A DNA stretch of 64,000 nucleotides from Pseudomonas brenneri (GCF_007858285.1 NZ_VFIL01000001.1:372001-436000), one strand, 5' to 3'; positions 56,236 through 64,000 are shown, numbered from the stretch's first letter. Notes: generated from the sequence alone by a model not told the origin. Program-made: numbers and translations.

Positions 56236-57177
56236 ATGTATCTGGTGTGTGGCGAAGCGCTGTTTGATTTTTTCAGCGAAGAGGATGCCAGCGGACAGGC
56301 CTCCAAAGTCAATTTCAAGGCCATTGCCGGCGGCTCGCCGTTTAACGTCGCCGTCGGCTTGCGTCGCCTGGGGATCGACGCGGGCCTGTTCGCCGGTTTG
56401 TCCAGCGACTACCTGGGCCAGCGCCTGCGCCAGGTCCTCAGGGCCGAAGGTGTGCGCGACGATTACCTGGTCGAGTTTGCCGCACCGACCACCCTGGCGA
56501 TGGTTGCCCTGGGGGCCAATGGATCACCGCAATACAGCTTCCGTGGCGAAGGCTGTGCGGATCGGCAATTGCAGATCGAGCATCTACCTGTTCTCGATGC
56601 GCAGGTACGAGGCCTGCATTTCGGCTCGTTTTCCCTGGTGGTGCAGCCGGTGGCCGACAGCCTGCTGACCCTCGTCCAGCGGGAAAGCGGCAAACGCCTG
56701 ATCAGCCTCGATCCGAATGTACGCCTCAATCCCGAACCCAACATCGAGTTGTGGCGCCAGCGGGTTGCAGAGTTGGTGCAACATGCCGACCTGATCAAGG
56801 TCAGCGACGAAGACCTGCACCTGCTCTACCCCGGCCAGGCGCCGGAAAGCGTGCTGCAAGGCTGGTTACAGCACCGTTGCCAGTTGATTTTCCTTACCCG
56901 TGGCGGCGATGGTGCCAGCGTGTTCAGTCGCCAACATGGCAGTTGGTCGGCTCCCGCCGTCAAGGTGGTGATGGCCGACACAGTGGGCGCCGGCGATACC
57001 TTCCAGGCGGCCTTGATTGCCTGGTTGACCGAGCAGCAACTGGATTCGATCGAGGGTTTGCGCAGCCTTGCCAGGGATCAAATCGATGCAATGCTCAAGT
57101 TCGCCATTCGTGCGGCGGCGTTGACGTGTGGCAAGACCGGCCCGGACCTGCCCTATCGCCAGCAATTAAACGGATAA
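56236..57177 (+). CDS. mtlZ: Fructokinase MtlZ
   Basis: 313 aa PfkB/ribokinase-family kinase. Substrate motif IAGGSPFNVAVGLRRLG and catalytic DTVGAGDTFQAALIAWL (D is the base). Phosphorylates the D-fructose formed by MtlD from mannitol or from sorbitol, giving fructose-6-phosphate. Last gene of the operon, 12 bp after mtlY, followed by a terminator-like hairpin. Confidence 0.96.
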   Translation: MYLVCGEALFDFFSEEDASGQASKVNFKAIAGGSPFNVAVGLRRLGIDAGLFAGLSSDYLGQRLRQVLRAEGVRDDYLVEFAAPTTLAMVALGANGSPQYSFRGEGCADRQLQIEHLPVLDAQVRGLHFGSFSLVVQPVADSLLTLVQRESGKRLISLDPNVRLNPEPNIELWRQRVAELVQHADLIKVSDEDLHLLYPGQAPESVLQGWLQHRCQLIFLTRGGDGASVFSRQHGSWSAPAVKVVMADTVGAGDTFQAALIAWLTEQQLDSIEGLRSLARDQIDAMLKFAIRAAALTCGKTGPDLPYRQQLNG

Positions 57178-57210
57178 CCCCCAGGCAGTTTCACTATGCC
57201 ATCACTGCAG

Positions 57211-57232
57211 GCCACGGATTGCGTGGCTTTTA
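57211..57232 (+). terminator. Terminator-like hairpin after mtlZ
   Basis: GCCACG-GATTG-CGTGGC followed by TTTTAG. A short 6-bp GC-rich stem with a short T-run, 33 bp after the mtlZ stop; probably the mtl operon terminator, of moderate strength. Confidence 0.6.
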
Positions 57233-57315
57233 GCTGCTTCTAAATATTGCCAGTCGCCGCAAACTGTACTAGACCCTTACAACGTAGAATTTTCCTACAA
57301 AGACAGGGACGACCA

Positions 57316-59970
57316 ATGGGCAATGACCGCTCCTGTATCAAACCCGCCGTTTTCGTGGCTGGCATCCTTTCACTGCAAACCCCGGCTCAGGCCGCTTGCG
57401 TCTTCACCCCGGGCCCTGGTGACGACAGCTATACCTGCGACAGCGGCACCTCTGCCGGTGGCCTGACCGACTTGTTCGGTAAAAACACCTTGAACTTGCC
57501 TGTAGGCGGTTCGGGCACCGTCAATGGCAGCGTGGTGTTTGGCGCGGGCGACGATGGGGTCGCGATCAATTCCGGGCGTATCGTCGGTTCGGTGACTCAG
57601 GGTGACGGTGCCGATCGCTTCCAGATCAGTGGCGGCACTGTCACCGGGACGGTCTCCCAAGGCAACGGCATCGACGACTTCGTGATGAGTGGCGGGCAGA
57701 TCCAGGCCCTGGCCCAGGGCGATGGTCGGGATACGTTCAGCATGACGGGTGGCACCATCGTCGGCGCGTTTGAAGACGGCGATGTCGCCAGTCAAACCGC
57801 CGGGACTATCGGCCGGGTAGATATGAAACTGGACAACAATATCTATGACATGTCCGGTGGTGCCATCCTTGGCAACCTGGTGACCGGCTTTGGTACTGAC
57901 TGGATCCGCGTGACCGGTGGCAGTATTGGCGGCAACGTCAGCGTCAGCGGCGGCAATGACACCATTCTCGTCAGCGGCGGCGTAATCAATGGCGAGATAC
58001 GCGCCAGCGTGGGCAACGACACCTTGGAATGGCGCACGGGTGGCCAGATCAAATCTGCCATCTTGATGGGCGACGGTGATGACACTGCGCTGCTGGCTGG
58101 CCTGGGTGCCAGCCAACTGGCGGCCACGCCTTCGATAGATGGCGGCCTGGGCAATGATCGATTGACCTTCGACAACACCACTTCGAGTAACGCCGGCCGC
58201 TATATCGGCTGGGAAACCTTCGACCTCAACAATGGCTCGCGCCTGGACCTGGCGGGGGATCTGTTCCTGGGCGATAGCGCCAGCGGCACCGGGGTGTTCT
58301 CCATCGACAACAGCAGCGTGCTGGCGGTGACCCAAGGCAGTATCCGGCCCTATACCGCCGGCCAACTGGCGACAGTCAATAACGCCGGGACCATCGATAT
58401 GACCAGCGCCAGCAACAGCGCCACGGACTCGCTGACGGTGTACGGTAATTATGTCGGCAACAATGGCCAACTGTGGCTGCAAACAGTGCTGGGTGATGAG
58501 ACCTCGGCCAGTGACAAGCTGGTGGTGTCCCAAGGTGCGATCAGCGGCAACACCCAACTGGCGGTGAGCAACCTTGGTGGCCTGGGTGGGCTGACCCGCA
58601 ACAACGGGATTGAAGTGGTGCAGGCGCTTAACGGCGCAACCAGCACTACCGATGCGTTTGCCCTCAAAAGCGCGGTGTCTGCCGGGGCCTATGAATATTT
58701 CCTGTTCAAAGGTGGCGTAACGGCCGGTTCAGAGAACAACTGGTACCTGCGCTCCTCCGTGGTCGCCGTCCAGCCGCCCGCCGTGCCAACGCCGCCGGTG
58801 GTACCACCGGTGATCGTTCCGGAACCACCGATCCCGGCCGTGCCGCCGGTGGTCGATCCTGACGAGCCACCGGTTGAGCCACCCACCGACCAGCCTGTGG
58901 CACCGGTCGAGCCTCCGGCTCCGCCACCGACCCAGATCCCGGCTGAGGTCTCGCCCACGCCTGCCGACACCACGCCACCCTTGCCCACCGCCGTGGCCGG
59001 CGCCGAGCCGATCCCGCTGTATCGCGTCGAGGTACCGGTGTACTCAGTGGTGGTGCCGGCGGCCCAACGCATGACCTTGCAAGCACTTGGCACCTTCCAT
59101 GATCGCCAGGGCGAGCAAAGCCTGTTGGGCGAAACCGGTACGGTTCCTGCTGGCTGGGGCCGGGCCTATGGCAGTGACTTCCGGCAGAGTTGGTCGGGCA
59201 CGGTGTCGCCGAGTTTCGACGGCAGCCTCAAGGGCTATCAGGTGGGCCATGACCTGTACGCCTCGGTAACCGATGGCGGGCAACTCCAGCGCCTGGGGCT
59301 GTTTATCGGTCAAAGCCGTTTGCAAGGCGATGTCAAAGGCTTTGCCTTGGGTTTTGAGGGCCAGCGTTCCGGGCAGGTCAAACTCACCGGCGACAACTAT
59401 GGTGCTTACTGGACACTGACGGATCCAAAGGGCTGGTACGTGGACCTGGTAGCCATGGGCACGCGCCTGGACGGTGATAATAAATCCGAGCGCGGGATAA
59501 AAATGGATACCAAAGGCCATGCGCTGGCCTTGTCTGCCGAAGCGGGTTACCCGTTTGCCGTTTCCGCGAACTGGGTGGTGGAGCCGCAGGCCCAGGTGAT
59601 CCACCAACAGATTGACTTGGACCGCCAGAACGACGGGATCTCCAGTGTGTCCTTCGACTCCCAGGATTACTGGACAGGACGCGTGGGTGCCCGCTTGAAA
59701 GGCCGCTACTTGCTGCAAGACACCCCTGTCGAACCTTATCTGCGGGTCAACGCCTGGCGCACCTTCGGCGGCAGCGACACGGTGACTTACGATGACGTTG
59801 ACCGGATCAAAAGTGACCACAAATCGGCCTATGCTGATCTTGGCGTCGGCGTGGTCGCCAAACTGTCCTCCAGCGTCAGCGTGTACGTGGCCGCCGACTA
59901 CAGCACCCAACTGGACACCAACACACAGGAAGGTATCAGCGGCAATGCTGGCATCCGGATGAGTTGGTAG
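57316..59970 (+). CDS. Autotransporter (type Va) with beta-helix passenger and proline-rich linker
   Basis: 884 aa. N-terminal signal (KPAVFVAGILSLQTPAQA before ACV). The passenger to about residue 470 consists of Gly/Asn/Asp-rich short repeats (GTVTGTVSQGNGIDDFVMSG, GGSIGGNVSVSGGNDTILVS), predicting a right-handed beta-helix. A Pro/Val/Glu linker of about 80 residues follows (VPTPPVVPPVIVPEPPIPAV...), then the 12-stranded autotransporter barrel from about 595, ending GNAGIRMSW with the terminal aromatic. The linker resembles the Pro-rich spacers of pertactin-like proteins. No protease triad or RGD seen; adhesin likely. Own promoter region (57235-57315). Confidence 0.93.
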   Translation: MGNDRSCIKPAVFVAGILSLQTPAQAACVFTPGPGDDSYTCDSGTSAGGLTDLFGKNTLNLPVGGSGTVNGSVVFGAGDDGVAINSGRIVGSVTQGDGADRFQISGGTVTGTVSQGNGIDDFVMSGGQIQALAQGDGRDTFSMTGGTIVGAFEDGDVASQTAGTIGRVDMKLDNNIYDMSGGAILGNLVTGFGTDWIRVTGGSIGGNVSVSGGNDTILVSGGVINGEIRASVGNDTLEWRTGGQIKSAILMGDGDDTALLAGLGASQLAATPSIDGGLGNDRLTFDNTTSSNAGRYIGWETFDLNNGSRLDLAGDLFLGDSASGTGVFSIDNSSVLAVTQGSIRPYTAGQLATVNNAGTIDMTSASNSATDSLTVYGNYVGNNGQLWLQTVLGDETSASDKLVVSQGAISGNTQLAVSNLGGLGGLTRNNGIEVVQALNGATSTTDAFALKSAVSAGAYEYFLFKGGVTAGSENNWYLRSSVVAVQPPAVPTPPVVPPVIVPEPPIPAVPPVVDPDEPPVEPPTDQPVAPVEPPAPPPTQIPAEVSPTPADTTPPLPTAVAGAEPIPLYRVEVPVYSVVVPAAQRMTLQALGTFHDRQGEQSLLGETGTVPAGWGRAYGSDFRQSWSGTVSPSFDGSLKGYQVGHDLYASVTDGGQLQRLGLFIGQSRLQGDVKGFALGFEGQRSGQVKLTGDNYGAYWTLTDPKGWYVDLVAMGTRLDGDNKSERGIKMDTKGHALALSAEAGYPFAVSANWVVEPQAQVIHQQIDLDRQNDGISSVSFDSQDYWTGRVGARLKGRYLLQDTPVEPYLRVNAWRTFGGSDTVTYDDVDRIKSDHKSAYADLGVGVVAKLSSSVSVYVAADYSTQLDTNTQEGISGNAGIRMSW

Positions 59971-59976
59971 CCCGGG

Positions 59977-60663
59977 TCACGGCCGTTCCCGTATGGCCCT
60001 GGCTACCACGGCGCCGAGAATGCCACCCGCCAGGGGCGCCAGCCAGAACAGCCAGAGCTGCATCAGGTAATCACTGCCGGCAAACAAAGCCGCCCCGGTG
60101 CTACGCGCCGGGTTGACCGAGGTGTTGGTCACGGGTATCGACACCAGGTGAATCAGGGTCAGCGTCAGACCGATGGCAATCGGTGCAAACCCCGGCGTCA
60201 CTCCAGGCGCCGTGGTCCGCATGACGATGAACACCAGGAAGAACGTCGACACCGTTTCCACCACCACCGCAGCCAACAGGCTGTACTGCCCCGGGCTCAA
60301 GTGACCATAGCCATTGGCGGCGAACTCGCCTATTTCAAACCCCGGCCGGCCGCTGGCAACCAGCGCCAGTATCGCCGCTGCGACTGTCGCACCGGCTACC
60401 TGGGCGATGATGTAGGGCAGCACATCCAGCCCTGGCAGTCGCCCGCCCACCCACAGGCCGACGGTCACCGCCGGGTTGAAATGTGCACCGCTGATGCTGC
60501 CCACCGCGTAAGACATGGTCAGCACACTCAAGCCAAACGCCAATGCCACACCGGCAAAACCGATCCCCAGACCGGGAAACGCCGCCGACAGGATGGCGCT
60601 GCCACAACCACCGAAGGTCAACCAGAAGGTACCGAGAAACTCTGCTGCGATTTTCTGTTGCAC
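59977..60663 (-). CDS. aqpZ: Aquaporin Z
   Basis: 228 aa, six helices, two NPA boxes ([18 protein letters not shown] and [15 protein letters not shown]). The arginine after the second NPA and the small residues around it fit a water-selective filter. Start is GTG 60663 ([13 protein letters not shown]). Osmotic water channel; converges with the autotransporter gene with only 6 bp between them. Confidence 0.96.
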   Translation of the reverse strand: MQQKIAAEFLGTFWLTFGGCGSAILSAAFPGLGIGFAGVALAFGLSVLTMSYAVGSISGAHFNPAVTVGLWVGGRLPGLDVLPYIIAQVAGATVAAAILALVASGRPGFEIGEFAANGYGHLSPGQYSLLAAVVVETVSTFFLVFIVMRTTAPGVTPGFAPIAIGLTLTLIHLVSIPVTNTSVNPARSTGAALFAGSDYLMQLWLFWLAPLAGGILGAVVARAIRERP

Positions 60664-60828
60664 GCACTACCTCACCCACTGGCGACAGATGTGGGGAAAC
60701 AGTAGCAAGGAGGAGTGAAAGAACCGTATCGGAATTATCTGAGGCTGGCAGTGGGCACGGAGATAATGCTGGGCCTGGGTTATCCGGGCCCGCAAACTGC
60801 CATGACACCGTCGCCTAGAGCGTGATGA

Positions 60829-61086
60829 TCAGTAGAATCTCGCGCCGGCCCTGCGTGGGGCGGGTGCGTGGGCGTGCTTGAGATCTTCACGTAACTCAGT
60901 GATCAGGTTGCAGATGGCCCGACTACTGTCGAGCTTGTCGGCCTGGATGCCGGTGACGGTCAGGTCTGTACCGTCATCGTCGTAGACTTTGACCGTAAGC
61001 GACGCATCCTCGGCCTTGATGCATTCACAACGTTTAGGCAGAAAACTTCCTTCAATAATGCTGCGCAGTTCCAGTTCCGAAAGCAT
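60829..61086 (-). CDS. DUF1652 family protein
   Basis: 85 aa. Begins LSELELRSIIEGSFLPKRCE and contains SLTVKVYDDDGTDLTVTGI, the pattern of the Pseudomonas-restricted DUF1652 family, ending in a basic Ala/Pro/Arg tail. ATG 61086 has AAGGAGAGG upstream. Cytosolic, function unknown. Confidence 0.88.
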   Translation of the reverse strand: MLSELELRSIIEGSFLPKRCECIKAEDASLTVKVYDDDGTDLTVTGIQADKLDSSRAICNLITELREDLKHAHAPAPRRAGARFY

Positions 61087-61284
61087 GGCGACCTCTCCTT
61101 CTTATCAATATTCACCTGCTGGCAAACGCCTTCAACCCACTAGCCTACTCCCCGGGCCGGAGCGCGTTGGATCCTTTTCTCATAAGCAGCGACGATGCCT
61201 ATATAAGTTGTAGGGCAATTTGCAGCCTGGGCCGTAGGCTGGCATCGTGTTCGGGTTTTTCATCCTTCCAGACAAGGACGCCCC

Positions 61285-61767
61285 ATGAACTTCCCTCTGC
61301 TCAATACCCTCTCCCTCCTTGGCCTCGCAGCCTGTTGTGCCCAGGCCAATGCGGCAAAACTTGAAGACATTGCACCTTACCCCAAGGCTGATGCCGGTTA
61401 TGTGCGCCAAGTCATCCACCTGGCCGCACAGCCGCAGGAGCAGGACTTCAAGGTCGAGATCCTGGCCGGCAAGACCTTGACCGTCGATTGCAACCAACAA
61501 CGCCTGGGCGGTGTGCTGGAAGAAAAGAACCTCGAAGGCTGGGGCTATCCGTTCTACCGGCTGGAGAAGGTCAGCGGCCCCATGAGCACGCTGATGGCCT
61601 GCCCCGATGGCAAGACCCGCGAGGACTTTGTGCCGGTGGTCGGTGACGGCTTTGTGCTGCGTTACAACAGCAAGCTGCCCATCGTTGTATATGTTCCAAA
61701 AGATGTCGAAGTGCGTTACCGCATCTGGTCGGCATCGGCCACCGTCGAGAAGGCCAGCGTGCAATAA
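61285..61767 (+). CDS. eco: Ecotin, periplasmic serine-protease inhibitor
   Basis: 160 aa with signal peptide ([19 protein letters not shown]). The mature protein has [19 protein letters not shown], the disulfide cysteines C69 and C106, and the reactive loop [12 protein letters not shown], where P1-P1' is L103-M104 rather than Met-Met as in E. coli. Ecotin inhibits trypsin-fold proteases such as elastase, protecting against host or predator enzymes. AAGGA lies 7-8 nt before ATG 61285. Monocistronic. Confidence 0.96.
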   Translation: MNFPLLNTLSLLGLAACCAQANAAKLEDIAPYPKADAGYVRQVIHLAAQPQEQDFKVEILAGKTLTVDCNQQRLGGVLEEKNLEGWGYPFYRLEKVSGPMSTLMACPDGKTREDFVPVVGDGFVLRYNSKLPIVVYVPKDVEVRYRIWSASATVEKASVQ

Positions 61768-61793
61768 CGCAGCCAGTTAACGCCGCAGATCAA

Positions 61794-61910
61794 ATGTGGG
61801 AGCTGGCTTGCCAGCGATGGTCGTTAACGATGACGTTGGCCATCTGACACCCCGAGGTGTTTTTGCTGGCGCCATCGTAGCCTCGCTAAAGCTCGACAAC
61901 TCTCACATTC
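61794..61910. repeat. Decayed REPIN between eco and ilvA
   Basis: A good REP unit at 61795-61819 (TGTGGGAGCTGGCTTGCCAG...) is followed at the expected distance by a degraded inverted partner (GCCTCGCTAAAGCTCGACAA, then CTCTCACATT). It sits between two convergent genes. Confidence 0.65.
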
Positions 61911-61918
61911 AATCTGTG

Positions 61919-62932
61919 CTATTGCGCCGCCACCCGTTCGGCAACGTGACGCAAACTGTCAAAGTTGATATTGGCCCCGGAGTTGATCGCCACCAGCGTC
62001 TGCCCCAGGGCCCCAGTACGTGCCACGTAGCGGCGGATCCCGGCAACTGCCAGCGCGCCTGATGGCTCGGTGATGGAACGGGTATCGTCGTAGATCAGCT
62101 TGATCGCACTGCACAGTTCATCGTTGCTGACGGTGATGACTTCATCAACATAGTGGCGGCAGATTTCAAAACCGTAGGCGCCGATCTGTGCGACAGCGGT
62201 GCCATCGGCGAAGCTGTCCACGCTGGGCAATACCACCCGCTCGCCCGCGCGCAGGGCTGCCAGCAGGCAACTGGAGCCTTCAGGCTCCACGCCAATGATG
62301 CGCACCTCTGGGCGCAAATACTTGATGTAGGCAGCGATCCCGGCGATCAACCCGCCACCCCCCACTGGCACAAAGATCACGTCCAGCGCACCTTGTTGCT
62401 GGCGCAGGATTTCCATCGCGACCGTGCCTTGGCCGGCGATCACATCCGGATCGTCGAACGGCGAAACAAAGGTAGCGCCCGACTGTTCGGCCAACTGCAA
62501 CGCATGGGCCAAGGCAAACGGGAAACTGGCCCCATGCAGCACCGCGTCGGCGCCTCGCGAGCGCACGCCCAGCACTTTCAATTCGGGCGTGGTGCAAGGC
62601 ATCACGATGGTCGCCTTGATCCCCAGTTCACGCGCCGCCAGTGCCACACCCTGGGCATGGTTGCCCGCCGACGCCGTGATCACCCCGCAGGCTTTTTGCG
62701 CGTCGGTGAGTTGCACCAGCTTGTTGTAGGCGCCGCGGATCTTGAAGGAAAACGTCGGCTGCAAGTCTTCGCGCTTAAGCAGGATCTGATTGCCGAGCAA
62801 CGCCGATAGCGCAGGCGCGGGCTGCAAGGGAGTGCGCACGGCCAGGTCGTAGACCGGTGCGGCGAGGATTTTCTTTACGTAATGCTCAAGCAATCCATCG
62901 TCGGCGTTGGACTGCGGCAGTGGGCTACTCAT
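61919..62932 (-). CDS. ilvA: Threonine ammonia-lyase (no C-terminal ACT domain)
   Basis: 337 aa PLP enzyme of the serine/threonine dehydratase fold, converting threonine to 2-oxobutyrate for isoleucine synthesis. PLP lysine K64 in QPTFSFKIRGAYNKL; SAGNHAQGVAL; phosphate-binding VPVGGGGLIAGIAAY; EPSGALAVAG. At 337 aa it lacks the ACT-like regulatory domain of long biosynthetic IlvA (about 510 aa), so allosteric isoleucine inhibition through that domain is absent. ATG 62932 has AGGAG 6-7 nt upstream. A leader peptide and attenuator lie directly upstream, implying isoleucine-responsive transcription and a biosynthetic rather than purely catabolic role. Confidence 0.92.
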   Translation of the reverse strand: MSSPLPQSNADDGLLEHYVKKILAAPVYDLAVRTPLQPAPALSALLGNQILLKREDLQPTFSFKIRGAYNKLVQLTDAQKACGVITASAGNHAQGVALAARELGIKATIVMPCTTPELKVLGVRSRGADAVLHGASFPFALAHALQLAEQSGATFVSPFDDPDVIAGQGTVAMEILRQQQGALDVIFVPVGGGGLIAGIAAYIKYLRPEVRIIGVEPEGSSCLLAALRAGERVVLPSVDSFADGTAVAQIGAYGFEICRHYVDEVITVSNDELCSAIKLIYDDTRSITEPSGALAVAGIRRYVARTGALGQTLVAINSGANINFDSLRHVAERVAAQ

Positions 62933-62970
62933 GGGGGTCTCCTGACGTTTAGCAGAGCCCAGGAGACGGA

Positions 62971-62999
62971 AAAACAAAACCCGCCTCTAAGGCGGGTTT
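62971..62999 (-). terminator. Attenuator terminator in the ilvA leader
   Basis: Minus strand: AAACCCGCC-TTAGA-GGCGGGTTT followed by TGTTTTT. A 9-bp GC-rich stem with T-run, about 40 bp upstream of the ilvA start codon and 15 bp after the leader peptide stop. Its 5' arm CCCGCC can instead pair with GGCGGG at 63024-63019, giving an antiterminator. Confidence 0.88.
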
Positions 63000-63014
63000 G
63001 GGTACAGCCGAGCG

Positions 63015-63080
63015 CTATCCCGCCAAATGAGGAATGGCGGTAATAATGCTTGGCTGGGAACGATAGGTTTGAAAGGTCAT
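63015..63080 (-). CDS. Attenuation leader peptide upstream of ilvA (21 aa)
   Basis: ATG 63080 opens 21 codons ending in TAG at 63017-63015. Codons 12-16 are ATT-ATT-ACC-GCC-ATT (Ile-Ile-Thr-Ala-Ile), the likely control codons. The ribosome stalled there would cover segment 1 (ACCGCCA, 63041-63035), which otherwise pairs with segment 2 (TGGCGGG, 63025-63019); freed segment 2 pairs with the 5' arm of the terminator. No Shine-Dalgarno precedes the ATG. Too short for usual gene calling. Confidence 0.75.
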   Translation of the reverse strand: MTFQTYRSQPSIITAIPHLAG

Positions 63081-63115
63081 GAAGCAAAACTAACTGGCGG
63101 CCTGTGGCAAGTCAA
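63081..63115 (-). promoter_or_regulatory. Predicted ilvA leader promoter
   Basis: Minus strand TTGACT (63115-63110), 17 bp, TAGTTT (63092-63087), then TGCTTC and the leader ATG. With normal spacing, transcription would start at or next to the A of the ATG, giving a leaderless leader-peptide mRNA and explaining the missing ribosome site. The -10 is weak. Confidence 0.5.
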
Positions 63116-63135
63116 CTGCCGGGGTTTACGAGCGA

Positions 63136-63150
63136 TATACGAAACGTATA
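63136..63150 (+). promoter_or_regulatory. Palindromic operator candidate upstream of the ParD-like/map pair
   Basis: TATACG-AAA-CGTATA is a perfect 6+3+6 inverted repeat, overlapping a second palindrome CGTATACG (63145-63152). It is 33 bp upstream of the ParD-like ATG and about 20 bp from the ilvA leader promoter on the other strand. Ribbon-helix-helix antitoxins typically bind such TATAC/GTATA dyads and repress themselves; the link here is inferred. Confidence 0.45.
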
Positions 63151-63183
63151 CGCTTTGTACATCAATCCCGCACAGTGAAGCTC

Positions 63184-63384
63184 ATGGGCATCGTCAAGAT
63201 TACCGACCAACTGCATGAACAAATCCGTCTCGCCAGCGCCGCCATGGACCGTTCCATCAACGCCCAGGCCGAGTTCTGGATCAAGATCGGCCTGCTGGCC
63301 GAGCTAAATCCGCACCTGGCCTACAACGATCTGATCAACAAACTATTGCTCGACAAGCCCGATCTGATCCGGGGGCGCACCTGA
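63184..63384 (+). CDS. ParD-like ribbon-helix-helix protein
   Basis: 66 aa. VKITDQLHEQIRLASAAMDR and SINAQAEFWIKIGLLAELNP give the beta-strand and two helices of an RHH DNA-binding domain, as in the ParD-like family. ATG 63184 is preferred over GTG 63175. The stop overlaps the map ATG by one base (TGATG), so the two are co-translated. No ParE-type toxin is present; the partner gene is a methionine aminopeptidase. Probably a repressor of its own operon. Confidence 0.8.
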   Translation: MGIVKITDQLHEQIRLASAAMDRSINAQAEFWIKIGLLAELNPHLAYNDLINKLLLDKPDLIRGRT

Positions 63385-64000
63385 TGATCAAGACTGCCCC
63401 ACAGCTCGCCGTGATGCGCGAAGCGGGCCGCCTGCTGGGCCAAGTATTCAGCATGCTCGACAGCCGGGTCTGCGCCGGCCAGTCAACCCTGGAACTGGAC
63501 GCCGCCGTCGAAGCGTTTATCCGCCACGACCTGCAGGCGCGCCCCGCCAGCCTTGGGCAATATGACTACCCCTTCTGCATCAACACGTCCATCAACGAAG
63601 TGGTGTGCCACGGCATGCCGGATGCCAAGGCCGTGTTGAAGGACGGCGATATCGTCAATATCGACATCACCCTGGAGAAAGGCGGGTTTATCGCCGACTC
63701 CAGCAAGATGTACATGATCGGCGCGGTCGCCCCCAAGGCCCGGCGCCTGGTCGAGATGACGTTCGAGGCCATGTGGGCCGGTATCCGCCAGGTCAAGCCC
63801 GGCGCACGGTTGGGCGATATTGGCCATGCAATCCAGAGCCACGCGCAAGCCAACGGCTACAGCGTAGTACGCGAGTACTGCGGCCACGGAATTGGCCGCG
63901 AAATGCACGAAGAACCGCAGATCCTCCACTTCGGCCGGCCGGGTACCGGCTTGACCCTGCGCGAAGGCATGGTGTTCACCATCGAGCCGATGCTGAACCA
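63384..64000 (+). CDS. map: Methionine aminopeptidase type I, 3' end beyond window
   Basis: 205 codons visible, open to the window end. Removes N-terminal Met from nascent proteins using two metal ions. Ligands visible: Asp in IVNIDITLEKGG, Asp in FIADSSKMYMIG, His in YCGHGIGREMHEEP and Glu in VFTIEPMLN; the fifth (Glu near 235) lies outside. Substrate-binding His in NEVVCHGMPD is present. Coupling to a ParD-like gene marks it as a secondary paralogue rather than the map gene next to rpsB. Confidence 0.93.
   Translation, partial: MIKTAPQLAVMREAGRLLGQVFSMLDSRVCAGQSTLELDAAVEAFIRHDLQARPASLGQYDYPFCINTSINEVVCHGMPDAKAVLKDGDIVNIDITLEKGGFIADSSKMYMIGAVAPKARRLVEMTFEAMWAGIRQVKPGARLGDIGHAIQSHAQANGYSVVREYCGHGIGREMHEEPQILHFGRPGTGLTLREGMVFTIEPMLN

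Overview
The window looks like chromosomal DNA of a Pseudomonas of the P. fluorescens group. It is GC-rich, carries many REP/REPIN palindromes of the 'GTGGGAGC(G/A)GGCTTGCTC' and 'GTAGG(C/A)GC' types, and holds a complete mtlEFGKDYZ polyol operon whose MtlD has the length (493 aa) and catalytic residue numbers (K295/N300/H303) of P. fluorescens mannitol 2-dehydrogenase. No tRNA, rRNA, CRISPR array, transposase or phage gene was seen.

Layout. (1) 1-19.6 kb: trehalose and alpha-glucan metabolism. malQ (5' end outside the window), treY, a DUF2934 gene and glgX run rightward, followed by a PIG-L deacetylase. glgE, treS fused to maltokinase, and glgB run leftward. Together they link trehalose to maltose-1-phosphate to branched alpha-glucan and back. 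Between the two arms lies a leftward gene for a 1390-aa dermonecrotic-toxin-like protein. (2) 19.7-23.8 kb: two small unknown genes, ccoG and a MocR-type regulator. (3) 23.8-29.0 kb: a lower-GC cassette of a LysR regulator, a PrpF/GalD-family isomerase, a CitMHS transporter and an OprD-family porin, with a possible gene remnant at its left edge. (4) 29.0-41.3 kb, leftward: an SDR, an MHYT-GGDEF-EAL protein, and a four-gene RND efflux operon (muxABC-opmB type). (5) 41.5-57.2 kb: tpx, a glycosyltransferase, mtlR and the mtl operon. Two accessory genes interrupt mtlR and mtlE: a 1246-aa Ig-like repeat protein and a small lipoprotein resembling a chitin-binding peritrophin domain. (6) 57.3-64 kb: an autotransporter, aqpZ, a DUF1652 gene, ecotin, a threonine ammonia-lyase behind a transcription attenuator, and a ParD-like/methionine aminopeptidase pair cut off by the window end.

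Most notable observations. First, a near-palindrome of form CTGTYA-N3-YTGACAGT occurs three times in intergenic DNA. Two copies lie about 60-70 bp upstream of the two genes inserted in the mtl locus, and the third is beside the toxin gene's 3' end. A degenerate copy sits about 60 bp upstream of the toxin gene. This suggests one regulon of host- or competitor-directed surface and toxin proteins. Second, the threonine ammonia-lyase gene has a textbook attenuator: a 21-codon leader with clustered Ile codons, competing antiterminator segments and a terminator. Third, a REPIN has become coding sequence, giving the OpmB-like outer-membrane lipoprotein a leader of about 55 residues. All functions are assigned by reading the sequence; no database search was possible.
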